Below, one piece after another: positions 1-12,817 of a stretch of DNA of 64,000 nucleotides. The notes below the pieces were generated by a model that saw nothing but the letters and a program-made list of their open reading frames with translations, was not told the DNA's origin and did no database searches. The position numbers and the translations under genes were made by a program. Numbering within the stretch: position 1 is the first letter of the stretch; each line of letters starts with the position of its first letter. The DNA comes from Archegozetes longisetosus (Eukaryota; Arthropoda; Arachnida; Sarcoptiformes; Trhypochthoniidae): contig JAEMBT020000009.1 in NCBI GenBank assembly GCA_018873245.2, positions 18,193,337 through 18,257,336 of the forward strand, given 5' to 3'.

Positions 1-1703
1 CTTACTCAATTAAGTTGATTTGTATTCCTGAAAGACTAAGAGTAGCGAGAATCGACTGTATATTTTAATGGAGGCCTAAATTCCTTTAAATTAATGACAG
101 CTATCAAAATAACATAATATTATAGTTAACGAAAATTAACTTTTAGAACATATCTAATGCTATATTTGTGCATAAAATTGAATTTGAAAAATTTTAACAA
201 AGAGTAATATAAACATTATATGAAAAATCTTTTAAATAGAAAACCACTTATTTGGTAAAAACAGATAATTCAAGTATTAATTGATAATAAATTCAAGTAA
301 TCATTGATAATAAATGGCTACAAACTATAAAATAAGAGCAAGAGAAAGCATGAACATTTGCCTGTAATCCATATAATTAAATTGCTAGAGAATCCAACAT
401 AAAATTTGCAATTTATTTTCACTACTTCTTACTGTCGTGTTTGTCGAGTGGAATTTATTATGATATAAAAGTCTCATAATATAGTCAAACAACCAGTTAG
501 GATAACGTCTCCTGTTTATACGCAAATGAACTGATTTTATTCCGTAATCCTATTCAAAGTAATAGTTTAAGAATACAGGCTTTGTCTCACTTGAGATAAT
601 GTATTCAAAATTGATTTCAACTTACAAAATGTACTGCTATCATAGTTATGTTTACTGGAAATTAGCTGACAACTACCTGATAAAATATGGATACCAAGTA
701 TTTTAGCTATTAAAAAATTCAAGTTCATTTCACTTTAAATAAAGTTGACTTCAAATAATAAAAATACGTCGACTTATACAAAAACCAACTAAATAGCTTC
801 TAAACACAACTGAGTAATATTATTGTAGAAATTAGTTATGAAAATTTAGCTTCTTTTGCCAGCTCGTTCACATAATTAACACATTAATTCGTTTACTTAT
901 TTTTAATCGTTTTTTAAAAAATATTTTAGTCAGTAGAAAAGAGATTAATCAAGAATATGTGATTTTTATTGATTGATGTGAACGAATGAAGTTGAGGAAC
1001 AGAAAATAATTAATTGCATAAAAATAAACTGATTAAGCTAAAAATTGCTTAACTAGAAGCAACGTCTACGAATCTAGAGTAACTATAAAATCTAAAATGT
1101 CAGATCAATTCATACTGGCTGTAGTGCTCATCAAATTAAAGTATTTATTGATAAATTAGTATCTATCCACTAAGAATAAGATAGTCTGTACTATTTCAAC
1201 TACTCCAATAAATAATATGAAAAACATTATGAAAATGCATACTTTATCACAATTCTCTACTTGATAAACTTTACGAATCAATCAATATGAATGAGGTAAA
1301 TGAATAGATAATAAGCAAATAGTAGAACAAAGGTGCATACATAAAAATAAACTAAGGTGTTTCATATAAATCATATTACTTTATCTAGACTGATAAGATT
1401 CACTTTAGAGTAACCGATAAGGAGTGATTGATCTTTTACAGTCTTTTATAAACTGTTTTTATAAACATTTTGCCTGTTATGCGTCAAAGTATATATTTGA
1501 TATGTTTTTCACATTAAATTAATAGTCATATAGTGAGTAAACTATAATCATCTAAATTTTCTTTCTTTGCTTTACCTCCTTTTTTCTTTTTTAATCACTG
1601 ATAAAACAAATTTATTCGATTGAACTATACTTTGTGGAGTACTTGTCCTAATTGACGAGGAATTAAAGATTGACTATCGTCGTCATGATTACGGTGAAAT
1701 TGT
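1..1703. other. AT-rich non-coding stretch
   Basis: No open frame of note on either strand, no tandem array and no recognisable RNA gene. It lies 3' (in transcriptional sense) of the P2X relic and could hold its decayed C-terminal tail, but I see no convincing continuation of the receptor's cytoplasmic domain here. Confidence 0.6.
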
Positions 1704-2701
1704 TCATTTATTTAGAACCTCTATAAATATATGTGACGATGAGGCCAAATATCGATAACGTAAATGAAACAGATCGTATTTGTTAATAGTAACAGTTACC
1801 ACAAAACGTATGAGATATAGTTATAAACGATAAATAGTTCTCACTCTTCCATATTTATAATAAGCCATTTTAAAATTCGTATATTCTGTAAATTGAGAAT
1901 GTTGTTCACCTGGAATTCATCTGGAGGAACAGATTGGTTTACAATTTCTTTTCAGCACTAAAATGAGGCAAAACGTCAAAAAACAGTCCACTTTATGTTG
2001 ATAGTTATAGTCGCGCCGTATTTTTGCCATCCCTTTATAAAACTTAGCTCTGTATTTGGCACGTATTTTATAGTATCCGCCAAAATAAAAACTGGACAGA
2101 ATGGGTCTGTTTCGAGATTGTATCTGCACTTGAAGAAACATGAGAGTTTCTGACGAAAAGTATTGTCAACAACAGTTTCGTGGTCTGGAAATACTAATGA
2201 ATTTTTAATCTATAGCGTGGCATTGATTATCTCGATCAAAACTGCTGATCCATTCTTAAGTGGTGGCAAAAGAGAATCAACTGGACACCAACCTGTTTGG
2301 GGATCGATAAAATCATAGTCAATCAAAATTAAATCAATAACCAGTTAATGCAATGTATAAATGATAACTGAAGATAATCTTCACATAAGATATTGAGTAA
2401 AACCAGACTGCTATCGAAACATAATAAATTGAGTGGTAAAAGAATGCGAAACCTTTTAACAGATATCGACCTAAATTTACCTTCCGTGTTCTCTATGAAA
2501 GAGAAAACCAGAACAAACACACCTTCCAGTCTGAATGTCGTGTGGTCTCATTAATCCTCTTTGACAGTCATTGCTATTTCTATGGCATGCCACTTCAGCA
2601 ATAAATAGACGTTCGGGACACACAAAAATTGTCAGATTCATTGTGATGACCATACTTGTCACGATCTGTATTTCCAATGTTCTAAAAACATAATCAGTCA
2701 A
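1704..2701 (-). pseudogene. P2X purinoceptor (ATP-gated cation channel) relic
   Basis: P2X subunits form trimeric plasma-membrane cation channels opened by extracellular ATP; each has two membrane helices and a large disulfide-rich ectodomain. Seen on the minus strand in order: exon-like block 2701-2481 with a cysteine-rich head (ACHRNSNDC, then DIQTGRCV); a gap with a good donor (AG|GTAAAT at 2481/2480) and a possible acceptor near 2293; then GWCPV, NATL, IKNSLVFP, SCFFKC and ETDPFCPVF (2293-1979); then, one frame over, NFKMAYYK, RTIYRL and YLIRFVVTV (to 1704). These match the family's ENFT/IKNS-FP, DP-CPIF, NFR-A-YY and GIRFD landmarks. Breaks: TAG at 2212-2210, TGA at 1919-1917, TAA at 1823-1821, a frameshift near 1990, and donor/acceptor phases that do not join cleanly. 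The N-terminus, first membrane helix and a start codon are not found to the right. The family call is firm; the status as dead copy is inferred from the stops, assuming no sequencing errors. Confidence 0.82.
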
Positions 2702-2811
2702 CTTCTAAATCTGTTATCGTTTTGAGACTCTTCTGGTTTTACGAAATTTGTATCAAAATCATCTGCAGAACATTTAGACTTCTTTAATACTGAGCCAAAA
2801 GTGTTGTTCAT
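2698..2811 (-). other. Short open stretch upstream of the P2X relic
   Basis: An ATG-started 37-residue frame, open for about ten further codons upstream, ends a few bases before the P2X exon-like block on the same strand. Its composition is hydrophilic (rich in N, D, S, K) and does not resemble the P2X N-terminus or first membrane helix. It could be an unrelated relic exon or chance. Confidence 0.15.
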
Positions 2812-4636
2812 ATTATTGCTGACTGATGTGGCCGTTGTTTATGAGCATCCATATAATGACGAACGGCTAAATTATGAAGACATGCAAATAAAAAGTCATG
2901 TCAAACCTAACCAACAAATACAACACTTTACACTAATTGATTGTATAATTGATGTCTGATGTCTGACAAAGATTTTGTAGAATGAGCTCACTTTAGTAAA
3001 AGTTATATATATTGACAATACAATAAAGTTATTATTGAACGGATGTCTACAAATGTATAGCTCGCTGAAAATTGCTATTATAAATAAGTCACACATAGAT
3101 ATTCGATATCATATTTGACAGACTAAATATTTCTTTCTTCTACTATTGTCGATAGGAAAAAGATATGGTTCTAATTAATTGTTTATTTTTAATTAGCTGG
3201 ATAAAGTCACAGCATTTTAGCTCTAATAGTAATAGTGCTCTTCTATTAGTATACTATCACTTTTGTTATCGTTTTGGTTAAACATGCAATATTGCATTCA
3301 AACAACAACTTTATTATTAGACTTCAACAAAAGAAGCGTTCTTTGTTTTAAAAATAAGATTTAAAACCTTGAGAACTTGTACTTTGGGTTAATTTCTCAG
3401 TTATTTGTTTAAAATGGCTTCAGCTGATAGCCTAACCTAACCCAGCCTAACTAAGTCTATGCTTACAACCCAAATATAACCATTCGACACAAATGCATCC
3501 CAAATAATATGAAATGAATAATATTTTCTGTTGAGCTGAAAAGCAGTTTCGACTGGCAGAGAATGTAAGTGATGAGCATTATCACGTCTAAACGAATAAT
3601 GTGACAAATTAATCATATTTGCTACTCTAGTTTAACCGTAATCATTCTGTGAGAACACAACCGATCACATTAACCATAACTAATTTGTCAGTTGAAGCTC
3701 TGCCCTAACCCAATTCTAAAGTTCTGGATTATATGCGCATTTTTTGATATTTAGATCATATTAAGGTATTGGATATTATTTTTTCAGATAGAATGAAACT
3801 TATTTTCAGATCACTCTCATTGACGTCAGTATAAAGTATTGAAATTTTGTTGTAAATATATTGTAGATAGTTTAAATTACAATTACTTGTAATTTTGCTA
3901 GCTTACGATTTCCGAAAACACTCGAAAATGCTTCTTTGTTCCTACTAAAATTCTGAGCTTAAATTCTGAGCTTAAATTCAAATAAATTGATACTATGGGG
4001 AGATTTTAAAAAACAAGTCATCTGTTTCTGTCACCAGTGTCTTTGGTGTCTTTGTCAGTGAGTGTTTTACTATATGTTGAGAATGTATGTTAAAATAGAC
4101 ATCATTTGCATGCTATGAATTGGACTATGTTTTAAATCAATTTGATGCTGACGACAACAAAATACTCAGAGCTAATAATCTGATTAAATTTGTTTGTTCT
4201 TCAAATATGAATATGTTTTATCTGATTTGTGTTTTTGAATTTTGCTAATTTGCAATTCATGCACTGATGCTTTAATAAAATTTATATTTTCAATTTGCAT
4301 TTTATTATAATTTCATTATTTCACGTCAATGTCTCCTTTTGTAAAATTTAATATATTCTTCTTAATTATTTAGCGTTTTATATATGAAACAATTTTTAGT
4401 TATTTATTTTACATCTAATTCTTTTGTTAATTAGTGTCTTCTTTTCATATTGTTTGTTAACTTTTATAATTGCGAACCACTCATCACATCTATTGAACAT
4501 AAAAGTTTGATACAATTTCAATCTTATAAGTTATGCTATATCGAGAATAGTCCTTTTAATACTTTCATTATTTTGAAACATATTTTTACGAAAAGGAAAG
4601 TTGAAGGATGCATGCAACTTATATTTAGAAAATAAT
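2812..4636. other. AT-rich non-coding stretch
   Basis: No coding signal seen. It holds a telomere-like CCTAA patch near 3431 and a 13-bp duplication (aaattctgagctt) near 3948-3979. I searched its minus strand for the missing P2X N-terminal exon and saw none. Confidence 0.5.
3431..3452. repeat. Telomere-like CCTAA patch
   Basis: Degenerate run containing CCTAACCTAACCC followed by GCCTAACTAAG. (TTAGG)n is the ancestral arthropod telomere repeat; this is a very short interstitial occurrence. Confidence 0.5.
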
Positions 4637-4656
4637 AGCAACTAATGTAAGTTGCT
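4637..4656. repeat. Perfect stem-loop (7-bp arms)
   Basis: AGCAACT and AGTTGCT are exact reverse complements separated by 6 nt. It stands 14 bp from a second, longer perfect inverted repeat. Confidence 0.5.
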
Positions 4657-4670
4657 CATTCCCAATTATC

Positions 4671-4694
4671 ACTTGATTTAGTTCTAAATCAAGT
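4671..4694. repeat. Perfect inverted repeat (11-bp arms)
   Basis: ACTTGATTTAG and CTAAATCAAGT are exact reverse complements around a 2-nt centre. No T-run or gene end adjoins it, so it is not called a terminator. Confidence 0.6.
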
Positions 4695-5107
4695 CAAACC
4701 CAATAAATATGATAATGTTTAGAAAATTGCTTCTCAACAACTGATTAATGGCTGTATTCAGAAAAGAAATCATTTGAAGTGATGGGTTTGCTGTAAAATA
4801 TAGGTGCACTCAAACGACACTTTATCCCAATCCATGTCTCTGCATCTCATTAGTAGACTTGTTATCTAAATTTTAACAACTTTGGCATCATAATTCTTGC
4901 TACATACTATACTTGATAACGATCTTTCTGGTAGATATTACCACAATTTTATTGATCTAGAGTTACTTTATTCATATAACTATAGATTTTCTAAACATTT
5001 ACCGAAAGTAAAATATCAAAACTAATACTCTAAATGCGAACAACTTGAAAAAATGAAAAAATTGAAGATAACATGAATAATATCTGAAATGATAACACCC
5101 ATTATAA

Positions 5108-5361
5108 CCAAAAGTAGTAAGTACTGATGGACTTTATTTACAATGTTGTGACCTGAACGTTCATTACAATCAATACAAGAAGACGATCATTAAATTCGAT
5201 AACAAGAGACGAGTGAATTGGTTGTCACCAGTTTTAATGAATCATAGTATATAACTTGCGGTATTATAATCGGCTTATGGTATACTTTCATTGCTGTTAA
5301 TGAAGTTGTCATGTCTCACATTTTTGCTTCTCTTGACATGACCGCATTCCAATTATTCTGA
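5108..5361 (+). pseudogene. Unrecognised two-frame coding-like relic
   Basis: Two adjoining open stretches on the plus strand. The first (5108-5254) gives 48 hydrophilic residues (CDLNVHYNQYKK...) ending in TAA. The second (5248-5361), one frame over, begins with a hydrophobic run (ITCGIIIGLWYTFIAVNE) that would make a membrane helix and ends at TGA; the same frame continues further right with scattered stops. The layout suggests a decayed membrane protein, possibly a chemoreceptor-like one, but no family motif is present and chance is a real alternative. Confidence 0.2.
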
Positions 5362-8300
5362 AAGTTGATTTTAGCTTATTCTTACGCCACCCAGAATCTG
5401 ACTCACAGTTAAACCCGTATATTTCAAGCTATGTGATTCATTTATGCAACGCTTATTAGGATTTCATTTTAATTATTAAATACATCGTTATTCATATTTA
5501 TTGTTTCCAAAATTTTATATAACAAACTTGAAAAAATAATCTTGCTGAATATCTCAAATCTTATTTTGATCTTCGCCATAAGTATACTTAGCTGTATTTA
5601 AAGATCAAACATACAGTATTGAACCAATTTTGGTGCACTCGTTAAGGATTCGGCACATATTAATTTGATGGAAAAGTTTGACCACTACTACTACTACTAC
5701 AGGCTTTTACTGAGAAGTTGTCACGTTATAAATCTCGCAATAAATCAAATTTTGACCATTTTGAAATAGAGGCATGTGTAAGCTTCAAAGTTAAAAAAAT
5801 ATGCTATATAAATTTGTATTTTACCAAGTTTAATTTGGTAAACTTTCTTATAATCATTATGATAACGAGCTCTCACTGTAACTGAACTTCTGTATCTGAC
5901 ATCAAAAGCTAAATACATCGAATGTGAATATTTTGTTACCAACTTCTACACACATACACTACTCACAAACATTTGTAACAAATTCTTAAGCAATATCTTG
6001 TAGCCTAACAGTAATTCATCAATCATTTGGAAAGGCTTTCAAAAAGATATTCACTCTCTCATACTCAGAGGGGGGCTTTTGTAGAAGAGGACCAGTCTAA
6101 GAGATGAGATGATTACTTGCTATTATTCAGACTGACGGTAGTTTAGGTTTGTTTCACTACTAATGTTTCAATGTTTAGATCTGTTTTTCAGATATGTGAC
6201 TTAAAACAAAAATCCCATTCAGATCCGGTTTTACACTAATCTATTGTCTCAATTGGTTCCGTTCATAATATTTTAAGTTCTTATTTTAAGTCTTTGTCAT
6301 AGTAATTAAGTTACTCATTCTTTAAAAATTCAATGAATCCCGATATTCAACTATTTCTTCTGAAATTTCGGACAATCAACTCAATGTTCAATCAAGAGAT
6401 TTAGATCTATGACATGCAATTTTCAAGTGATGGGTATTTTCTGAACAGGAGATCAATATCATATATTGATTTTTACATCTTATTTTCATTCTGATAAATG
6501 TTTTTAAATCAATGCCATTCAGATAGTATTCTTGAATTTTCACAGTTTTCATTCGATCATATAAATGATGGTCAGAGTCTCTATTTTATCGTAAATACGA
6601 CTTTTGTTCCGATTGCCTAAGCCTTCAAAACACTATTTATGTTTCGAAGAATCAGAAATTACGTTGAATATTCAGGGGCAAAATCTCGATGAGAAAAGTT
6701 TCGTTATTAAAATCCTAAGTCAAGTTTTAGAATAAATAATACCTCAAACTTTCTATAAATTGTAAACTCTTTAAAAGTATTAGACTTCATAAGAAAAGAA
6801 TACTTCATGGTGAAGATTGAGGCACCTTTCAATTTAAAAATCTAAACTGGTAATTTGTAAGCACTACAAAGTTTGGTTTTTTACCGACATTTCATCTGAA
6901 AAGCTTATCTTTAGTCTGAAAAAGTAGAGGTTCCGGTCAAGGCAAATAAACATTATTATTCTTTCAAACTAAATCCGAAATATAAATAAGACTAAAAATT
7001 TTGATTTTGTTGTGATTTGAACTTAAATTTTTGAAGTAATAAATCCGATTCACTTTTATTAATACAGAGAATGGGGATCTAAATAAAATAGAAATCATAA
7101 CAAAAAATTGACACAAGAACAGAAAAATCAGATATAAACGGATCAATATAAGAGTTATCTGTTACCAGTGCAGTAAAAGTTGAAATGCAATAAACATTTG
7201 ATTTGCTTAAAGTAAATGTGTTAGCAACTGAAAAATGCGTAGAAATTGCTCAATAAGTAGAATTTGATTTTCACTTTACTATTTGTAAATTCAAATATTT
7301 GATTTGATTTTAGAATATATCTTCACAAATAGTATTGCTATTGAACAAAATACTAATACTTGTCTCTTTTGTACTAAATCTATTACTTTCACTGTTGTTA
7401 AGCAATCATAAGATCCAAGTATTTTTAGTAAAATCAACTTATTCCAGATTCCATATCAATTTCAGTAGTGATCCCATTCAGAGCGATTTTATTCTTTATG
7501 TACAGTAAGCATACGTTTTTGAAGATGTTCTAAAGAAATAGTGGGGGTTCTCTCATTTAAGTTATACAATTCATACCCCACAGTGTCCCAGCATATAACA
7601 TAAATTCTTTTAAATAAATATATTGACTTGCGTGAGAAAAATATGTTCTTTGTTTTTAATCTTTTCTCAGAATTCGTATATTACAAATACTGATCTTTAC
7701 CTGCTTATTATGGATGCAACAGTTCTCAGATTCCATATACTCGAAAGGTTATTAATTATATTTATCTTATTGTGTCAGTTCAGTCGAATAACTCCTCGTC
7801 TTTACTAATGCTATGATTTTGGTAGAGAAAACACCAACAAAAGGTTCACCAAGTTCTAAGTTCTGAAGTTGAGCCGTTTCTCAGTCTGACTAAGAATATT
7901 CTCTATTTTCATGTTAAAAATCAATTAACAATAATAATTTATCACGCATAAAGTTTTCACATTCCTGCCCCACTCCCAGAGTTGGCCGCGTTGTAGACCG
8001 CGTGCCATCAAATGTATAAATGATGTCAAGCCCATAGAGCATAATGCAAATTGTGAGCAACTTTCATATTATTAACTTCAATGTTTTTATTATGCTGGCA
8101 AACCTCCAACCTTATATTTGCAAGACTATACACATGAAAATCATTTACAATTAATGAGTCACTTAAATATACTTCAATTGTATTTTTCACATGTTTTTAC
8201 TGATTTAATGAATTAATTAACGAGAAGTTTATATTTAGTGTTGATGGAAAATATGTTTAATGAATTTCAGAATATATTTATCATGATAAAACACAATTAT

Positions 8301-8481
8301 GGGCTTGTGGCCAATCATATTAGACATAGACGTGATCACGGCTTGCATTCTAGACTTATCTCTATTTTATTTACTTCTTTGCCAAACAGATAATCCTTAG
8401 AGTAAAAGTGACCGCAAGTAGTGATCAAATGAATAGCAGTCTTCATATGACACAATATAATGTAATCTAAAGATATCATAG
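5362..8481. other. AT-rich non-coding stretch
   Basis: No coding call. It includes a trinucleotide run (CTA)5 near 5686-5700 and a GC-richer patch near 7970-8050. Small frames at 5745-5942, 6964-7146 and 7623-7808 have the leucine/isoleucine/phenylalanine-rich composition expected of AT-rich DNA read at random. Confidence 0.45.
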
Positions 8482-8670
8482 CTCGATCTGAAGGAAATAA
8501 ATCTTTGCGACGCTATTGTTATGATGGCCCCTAAGTCCTTAAATGTGATATTGTATCAAATGCCACCTGCCGTCTCAAGCACCCGATTGTCCAACAGACT
8601 AGTTTTTGTTGTATTTCATTGTTCCGGCAGGGGAACAGATGCGAAACTACCATTTTTTAGTAGGTCTTAG
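8482..8670 (+). other. GC-richer patch, open 62 codons
   Basis: After an in-frame TAG that could serve as an acceptor AG, the plus strand is open for 62 codons (LDLKEINLCDAIVMMAPKS...) with two ATGs at 8521-8526 region, ending TAG at 8668-8670. The opposite strand, read through two TGA codons, is just as protein-like (NITFKDLGAIITIASQRF). Either strand may carry a decayed exon; neither matches a family I know. Confidence 0.2.
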
Positions 8671-9370
8671 TATTCATAAATGTTACGAATTATGGATTAA
8701 GAGTTCAATTGCTTTACAAAAAATATGTCTAATATTTCTTACGTATTATAGTCGTGTCTCTCGGTTAACTTGAAAATTTTAATGATAACGAATTTTTCGA
8801 GTTGTCCAATCTCGAAATACTGTTGCACAATATATCTTTATTTTCCAAATCACAGCAAATAAATTGAGATTGATTACAGACCTAATTAATGCTATCGATT
8901 GGCATTATTTCTAAACGTGACTTCAAATCAACTGGAATTAAGAAAATAATTACGTCTAGTTATTTATCTATATTTTAGCTGAATTTTAGTCAATTTCTTC
9001 AAAAAATAGGCGAAATATGAAGGAATATAGAAAAGAGGCCGAATCGAAAGTGAGAATAATGACTGGCCGATGGCTTCACCTACACATGAGGTCAACTATA
9101 CTTGAGGTCAACTATAGCGTAAGGATAGGTACTTATGCGATGGGAGAGAACAAAGATTCAGCCACAATTAATATGCTTCGGGCCATTTACCACACATTAT
9201 CATCAGAGTCTTCGACTCTCCCCTTATTACACATTTTGGTTGTGTATGTTTTTTAAAAATATGAAAAGAGTCGATATTTTACTTTAAAAAATACGTTTTG
9301 TTAGAGACCACCAACGATTAAAATACAGAAGAAATGTTTTAAGTATTTTTCTTAGTGCCTAACCTATAAA

Positions 9371-9473
9371 TTAATATAATAGCTTATAATATAGTTTTAG
9401 TATAGCTTTTAATATGGCTCTTAATATAGCCCTTAGTATTGCTCTTAATATAGCTCTTAATATATCTCTTAGT
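9371..9473. repeat. Minisatellite, 12-bp unit
   Basis: About eight degenerate copies of ATAGCTCTTAAT. Because 12 is a multiple of three, it produces an artificial ORF with a repeated Ala-Leu-Asn-Ile tetrapeptide, which I do not regard as a gene. Confidence 0.75.
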
Positions 9474-12400
9474 CTTTCATTTTTGAAACGCTTTAAAGCG
9501 TTTAATCCTGTTTATGATAGCAATAATTGGCGCATATATCAAATCATAATGATTTTCAAATTATTACTTTTATTGCTATTCAACAAATATATCATATTGT
9601 TTATCAAAACTATGAATTATTGTGTTTACGCTTTTATTTATTTTTTAGATATATTCAACTCTAGTGTTAGATAAATATTAGTTTACTGTCAAACAACTAA
9701 TCAAACTAATTGTTTACTTATGTGAACAACTCGTTCCAATCAAGTATTTACAAATTGATAAGTCTAAGTTACTACTTATAAGACACATATATAGTCAACT
9801 TTTTGAATAACTTTATTAAATATAAATATGTTTGGTAAAATTGTCTACTCAAATTTAAATAAATAAGTCATCAGATATGTGTAACATTCATGCTTTAGTA
9901 AACAAGTTGTGAGTCATTTTTCAGAGCCTAATTTTGATTTACCACCTGAAATTTTTCTAAACTCATCAGTTTACTGTAACTTTCCAGTCTGTTTTACATA
10001 GGTTCTTTAACTCATTTTGGTGTTTTTTTTTCTCAAACTAATAAATAAGTTTCACTAAAGTCATGAATAAATATTGAAAATAATTTATAATTATTATAAT
10101 TTTTAATATTACACAAAATTCATGGAAATCCAAATAAATGTCTGACTTAGATTGATTCGACCATTAAAGAGTCATAGATCCCTTATTCAATATGATCTTT
10201 TTATCCTTTAAATCTGTCAAATACTTCTTTCTCTTCTTCATCTTTTTCATAACGTTTCAAAAGAGGGTTAGAGAAGAGAAAATAGTCATTAATTCGAGTT
10301 ATTTGCGTAAATGTAAGAAACAGAAGCATTTGTATGTCTCGAATGGCATGACTTTTGGCAAATGTTATATAAAAGAGATTGCTCATCGTTAAGACTAAAT
10401 GGGACTTAAATTGTAGGTCTAATGAGTGCTGCCGTTTCTTATATGATCTGAAATAAGAAACACAACCGGAAAACTAAATAGACATTTGTCAAACGTTTTC
10501 TTTAGCTCTTTCACCTAATTACAATAGAAATAGTATTCAACTATTTTAAGCAATCTTTTTAAGTCTACATTATATTGTTATCTACTTTATTTTAGAGTAT
10601 CTTTGTTTTTTCATTTACTTCTTAACTGTGTTTTACAGTTTGAAGTTATTTCTATATTTATTAAGTTGAAACTAATGACATTTCATAGAAACTTTCACTA
10701 GTTTTGAGCATATCCTATTTTTCTATCTCTATATTTTCTTTATAATAATTTTCTCTTATCGCGTAAATAAAAGCTAACAAATGCTCTCCTAAGTCTGTAT
10801 TATTTTTTGTACAAGCAGATCATTTGGAATACTTTGACTCTTTCACGTAAAGAAATGTTTAAAAAGTAAAATCAATTAAGTTTAGCTTAGGTCTATTCTT
10901 CAGATCTTCATGAAGGATAGCTTCAAACAAAAATTCCATCAAAAGTATCCGCATTTGGTAACTCTAAAAATATTTGAGATGAAAATGAAATCTATTTATT
11001 ATATTGTATAAGTAAAGAGCAAATTATATAAGACAGTAAAGAGCAAATAATAGTCTTAAATTGACTTTGACTTTAATGATGTTCAAAATGATTATTTGAT
11101 TTTCTCAATTTCAAGGCTAGAGCATGATTGTTAGGATGATTATATATATAAATATATAAAAGATATAAGATATAAAATATTAGATATAAGATAGTTAGAA
11201 GTCATTTACTCTTTGATCCAATATCCAACCATTTTTTCAGTACCTTAACGACGCGTAACTACCTTTACTTCACACTAACTCCCCGTCGAGAGTCATGTAA
11301 TGCCAGAAATATTTCAATTACTTCTTTATTGCGTTTGTCTTCTATCCAGTGGTGAGATTCTAGTCACTTATGCTATGGAAATTTATTCTTGATGGCTTTC
11401 GCACAATAAGACTCGTAATATTAAATTACTTGATCAGTACGGGGGAGAAATTAATTAATAACCTTAGAGTTATAGTATATACGGAAAACCCTAACCTATG
11501 TCATATCACACTTTTTCATTAATTCAATCATCAATGTTTTTTGATTTTTCAAATCACAACTTTCAAAATATTCAAAAAAATTAGAACATTATCTCAATTG
11601 TGAATTACTGTGCCTATTGATTTAATTAGATAAGGTATTAGATTCAATGCCATATTTTTTTATTAAAACAACTTCAATTTGTTTTATTGAATTTAGTAAG
11701 TTGCAAAAACTTTAGAATTAAATACGTTTAAAAATAAAGAAAAGTCAATTTCAATTACTCGTAACCTTAAAATTAATTTGAATATTTCAAATAAAAACTT
11801 AAATTTATGACAAGTTGAAAAGAAAATAAAGATTAATCAAATTTCATAACTTATGCTGTTATAAAACTAATTAAAAGTGAAGTCAGCACTTGATTTCATT
11901 TCATTTCATAGCGTCATATATTCACTGAAATTGAATTATTAAGTTATTAAAATGCAATTGAATTGGATAGAAAAACATAATAAAGAGTAACTTTCAAGTA
12001 AGAAAAAAGTGTTATGAATAAGCTTAGCTTAGGTTATAAGAAGATATTTTCCGTGGGATTCAAGTTATATTGAGTCGACTCTAAACTGAAGAACTGCATC
12101 AACAGAAGAATCGCTACTGGAGACAAACCCATACCCTGAACTCTGAAATGATCGCTCACCAAAAGCGCATTTGATGTTTAGTTTGTGTTTATATTCTTCG
12201 TACTGTTTGTATTCGTGTTTACAGTTAATAATAACTTCATTCTATGTAAGAGTATTTCGCACGCGATAACTATTTCTTTTTAAAGTTTTTCATATCTTTT
12301 AAATATATTACTAAATTTAATAGACGTTTCTTGTCTTACAGATCGTGCGTGTATTTCTTTTCAACCAATTCAATCTCTTAGTATGACTTCATTTTCGGAT

Positions 12401-12817
12401 TTCAACACTTCCAGTGAGTTATAACTATTTAAGAAAACAATTCGATTCAAAGTGAATTAAAAGTACTTCAGTGAACAATTCAATTCAAAGTGAATTCACT
12501 GATTGAAAGTGCGAAATTTGAAGAAGAAATTACTGCGAAATTGAATGGCAACTAGTTCTAAAAGTAAGAAAAAAGCCTTAGTTTTTCTATTTCTAGATCC
12601 AATTTCTTATGATTGCGATAATGCGATAACTGTTCCTGAGAATAATACATATAAATTTAATATTTCTTTCGACCTCTTCTGAAGTCGAGGAATATTTAAA
12701 GATCGGATTTAGCCGAACATGATTGTATTTGTGAACTTGTGAACTTAAGTTTCCTGTTTTCTGGAGCTATCTATGAATTGATGAGAAATGTTAGCATATT
12801 ATGCGCTATTTTTATAA
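9474..12817. other. AT-rich non-coding stretch
   Basis: Nothing coding is supported. There are AT-rich simple stretches near 11140-11190 and a telomere-like CCCTAACCTA at 11489-11498. Overlapping frames on both strands at 10192-10392 come from a T/C-rich segment. Confidence 0.5.

Noticed and set aside
9017-9256. 79-codon ATG frame
   Set aside because: Protein-like in parts, but includes a local duplication of GAGGTCAACTATA and the opposite strand is just as plausible with stops; too weak to call.
9414-9674. 86-codon ATG frame with Ala-Leu-Asn-Ile repeats
   Set aside because: Its N-terminal half is a 12-bp minisatellite read in frame and the rest is leucine/isoleucine/phenylalanine-rich AT sequence.
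10192-10392. Frames open on both strands
   Set aside because: T/C-rich tract; low-complexity composition explains the absence of stops.
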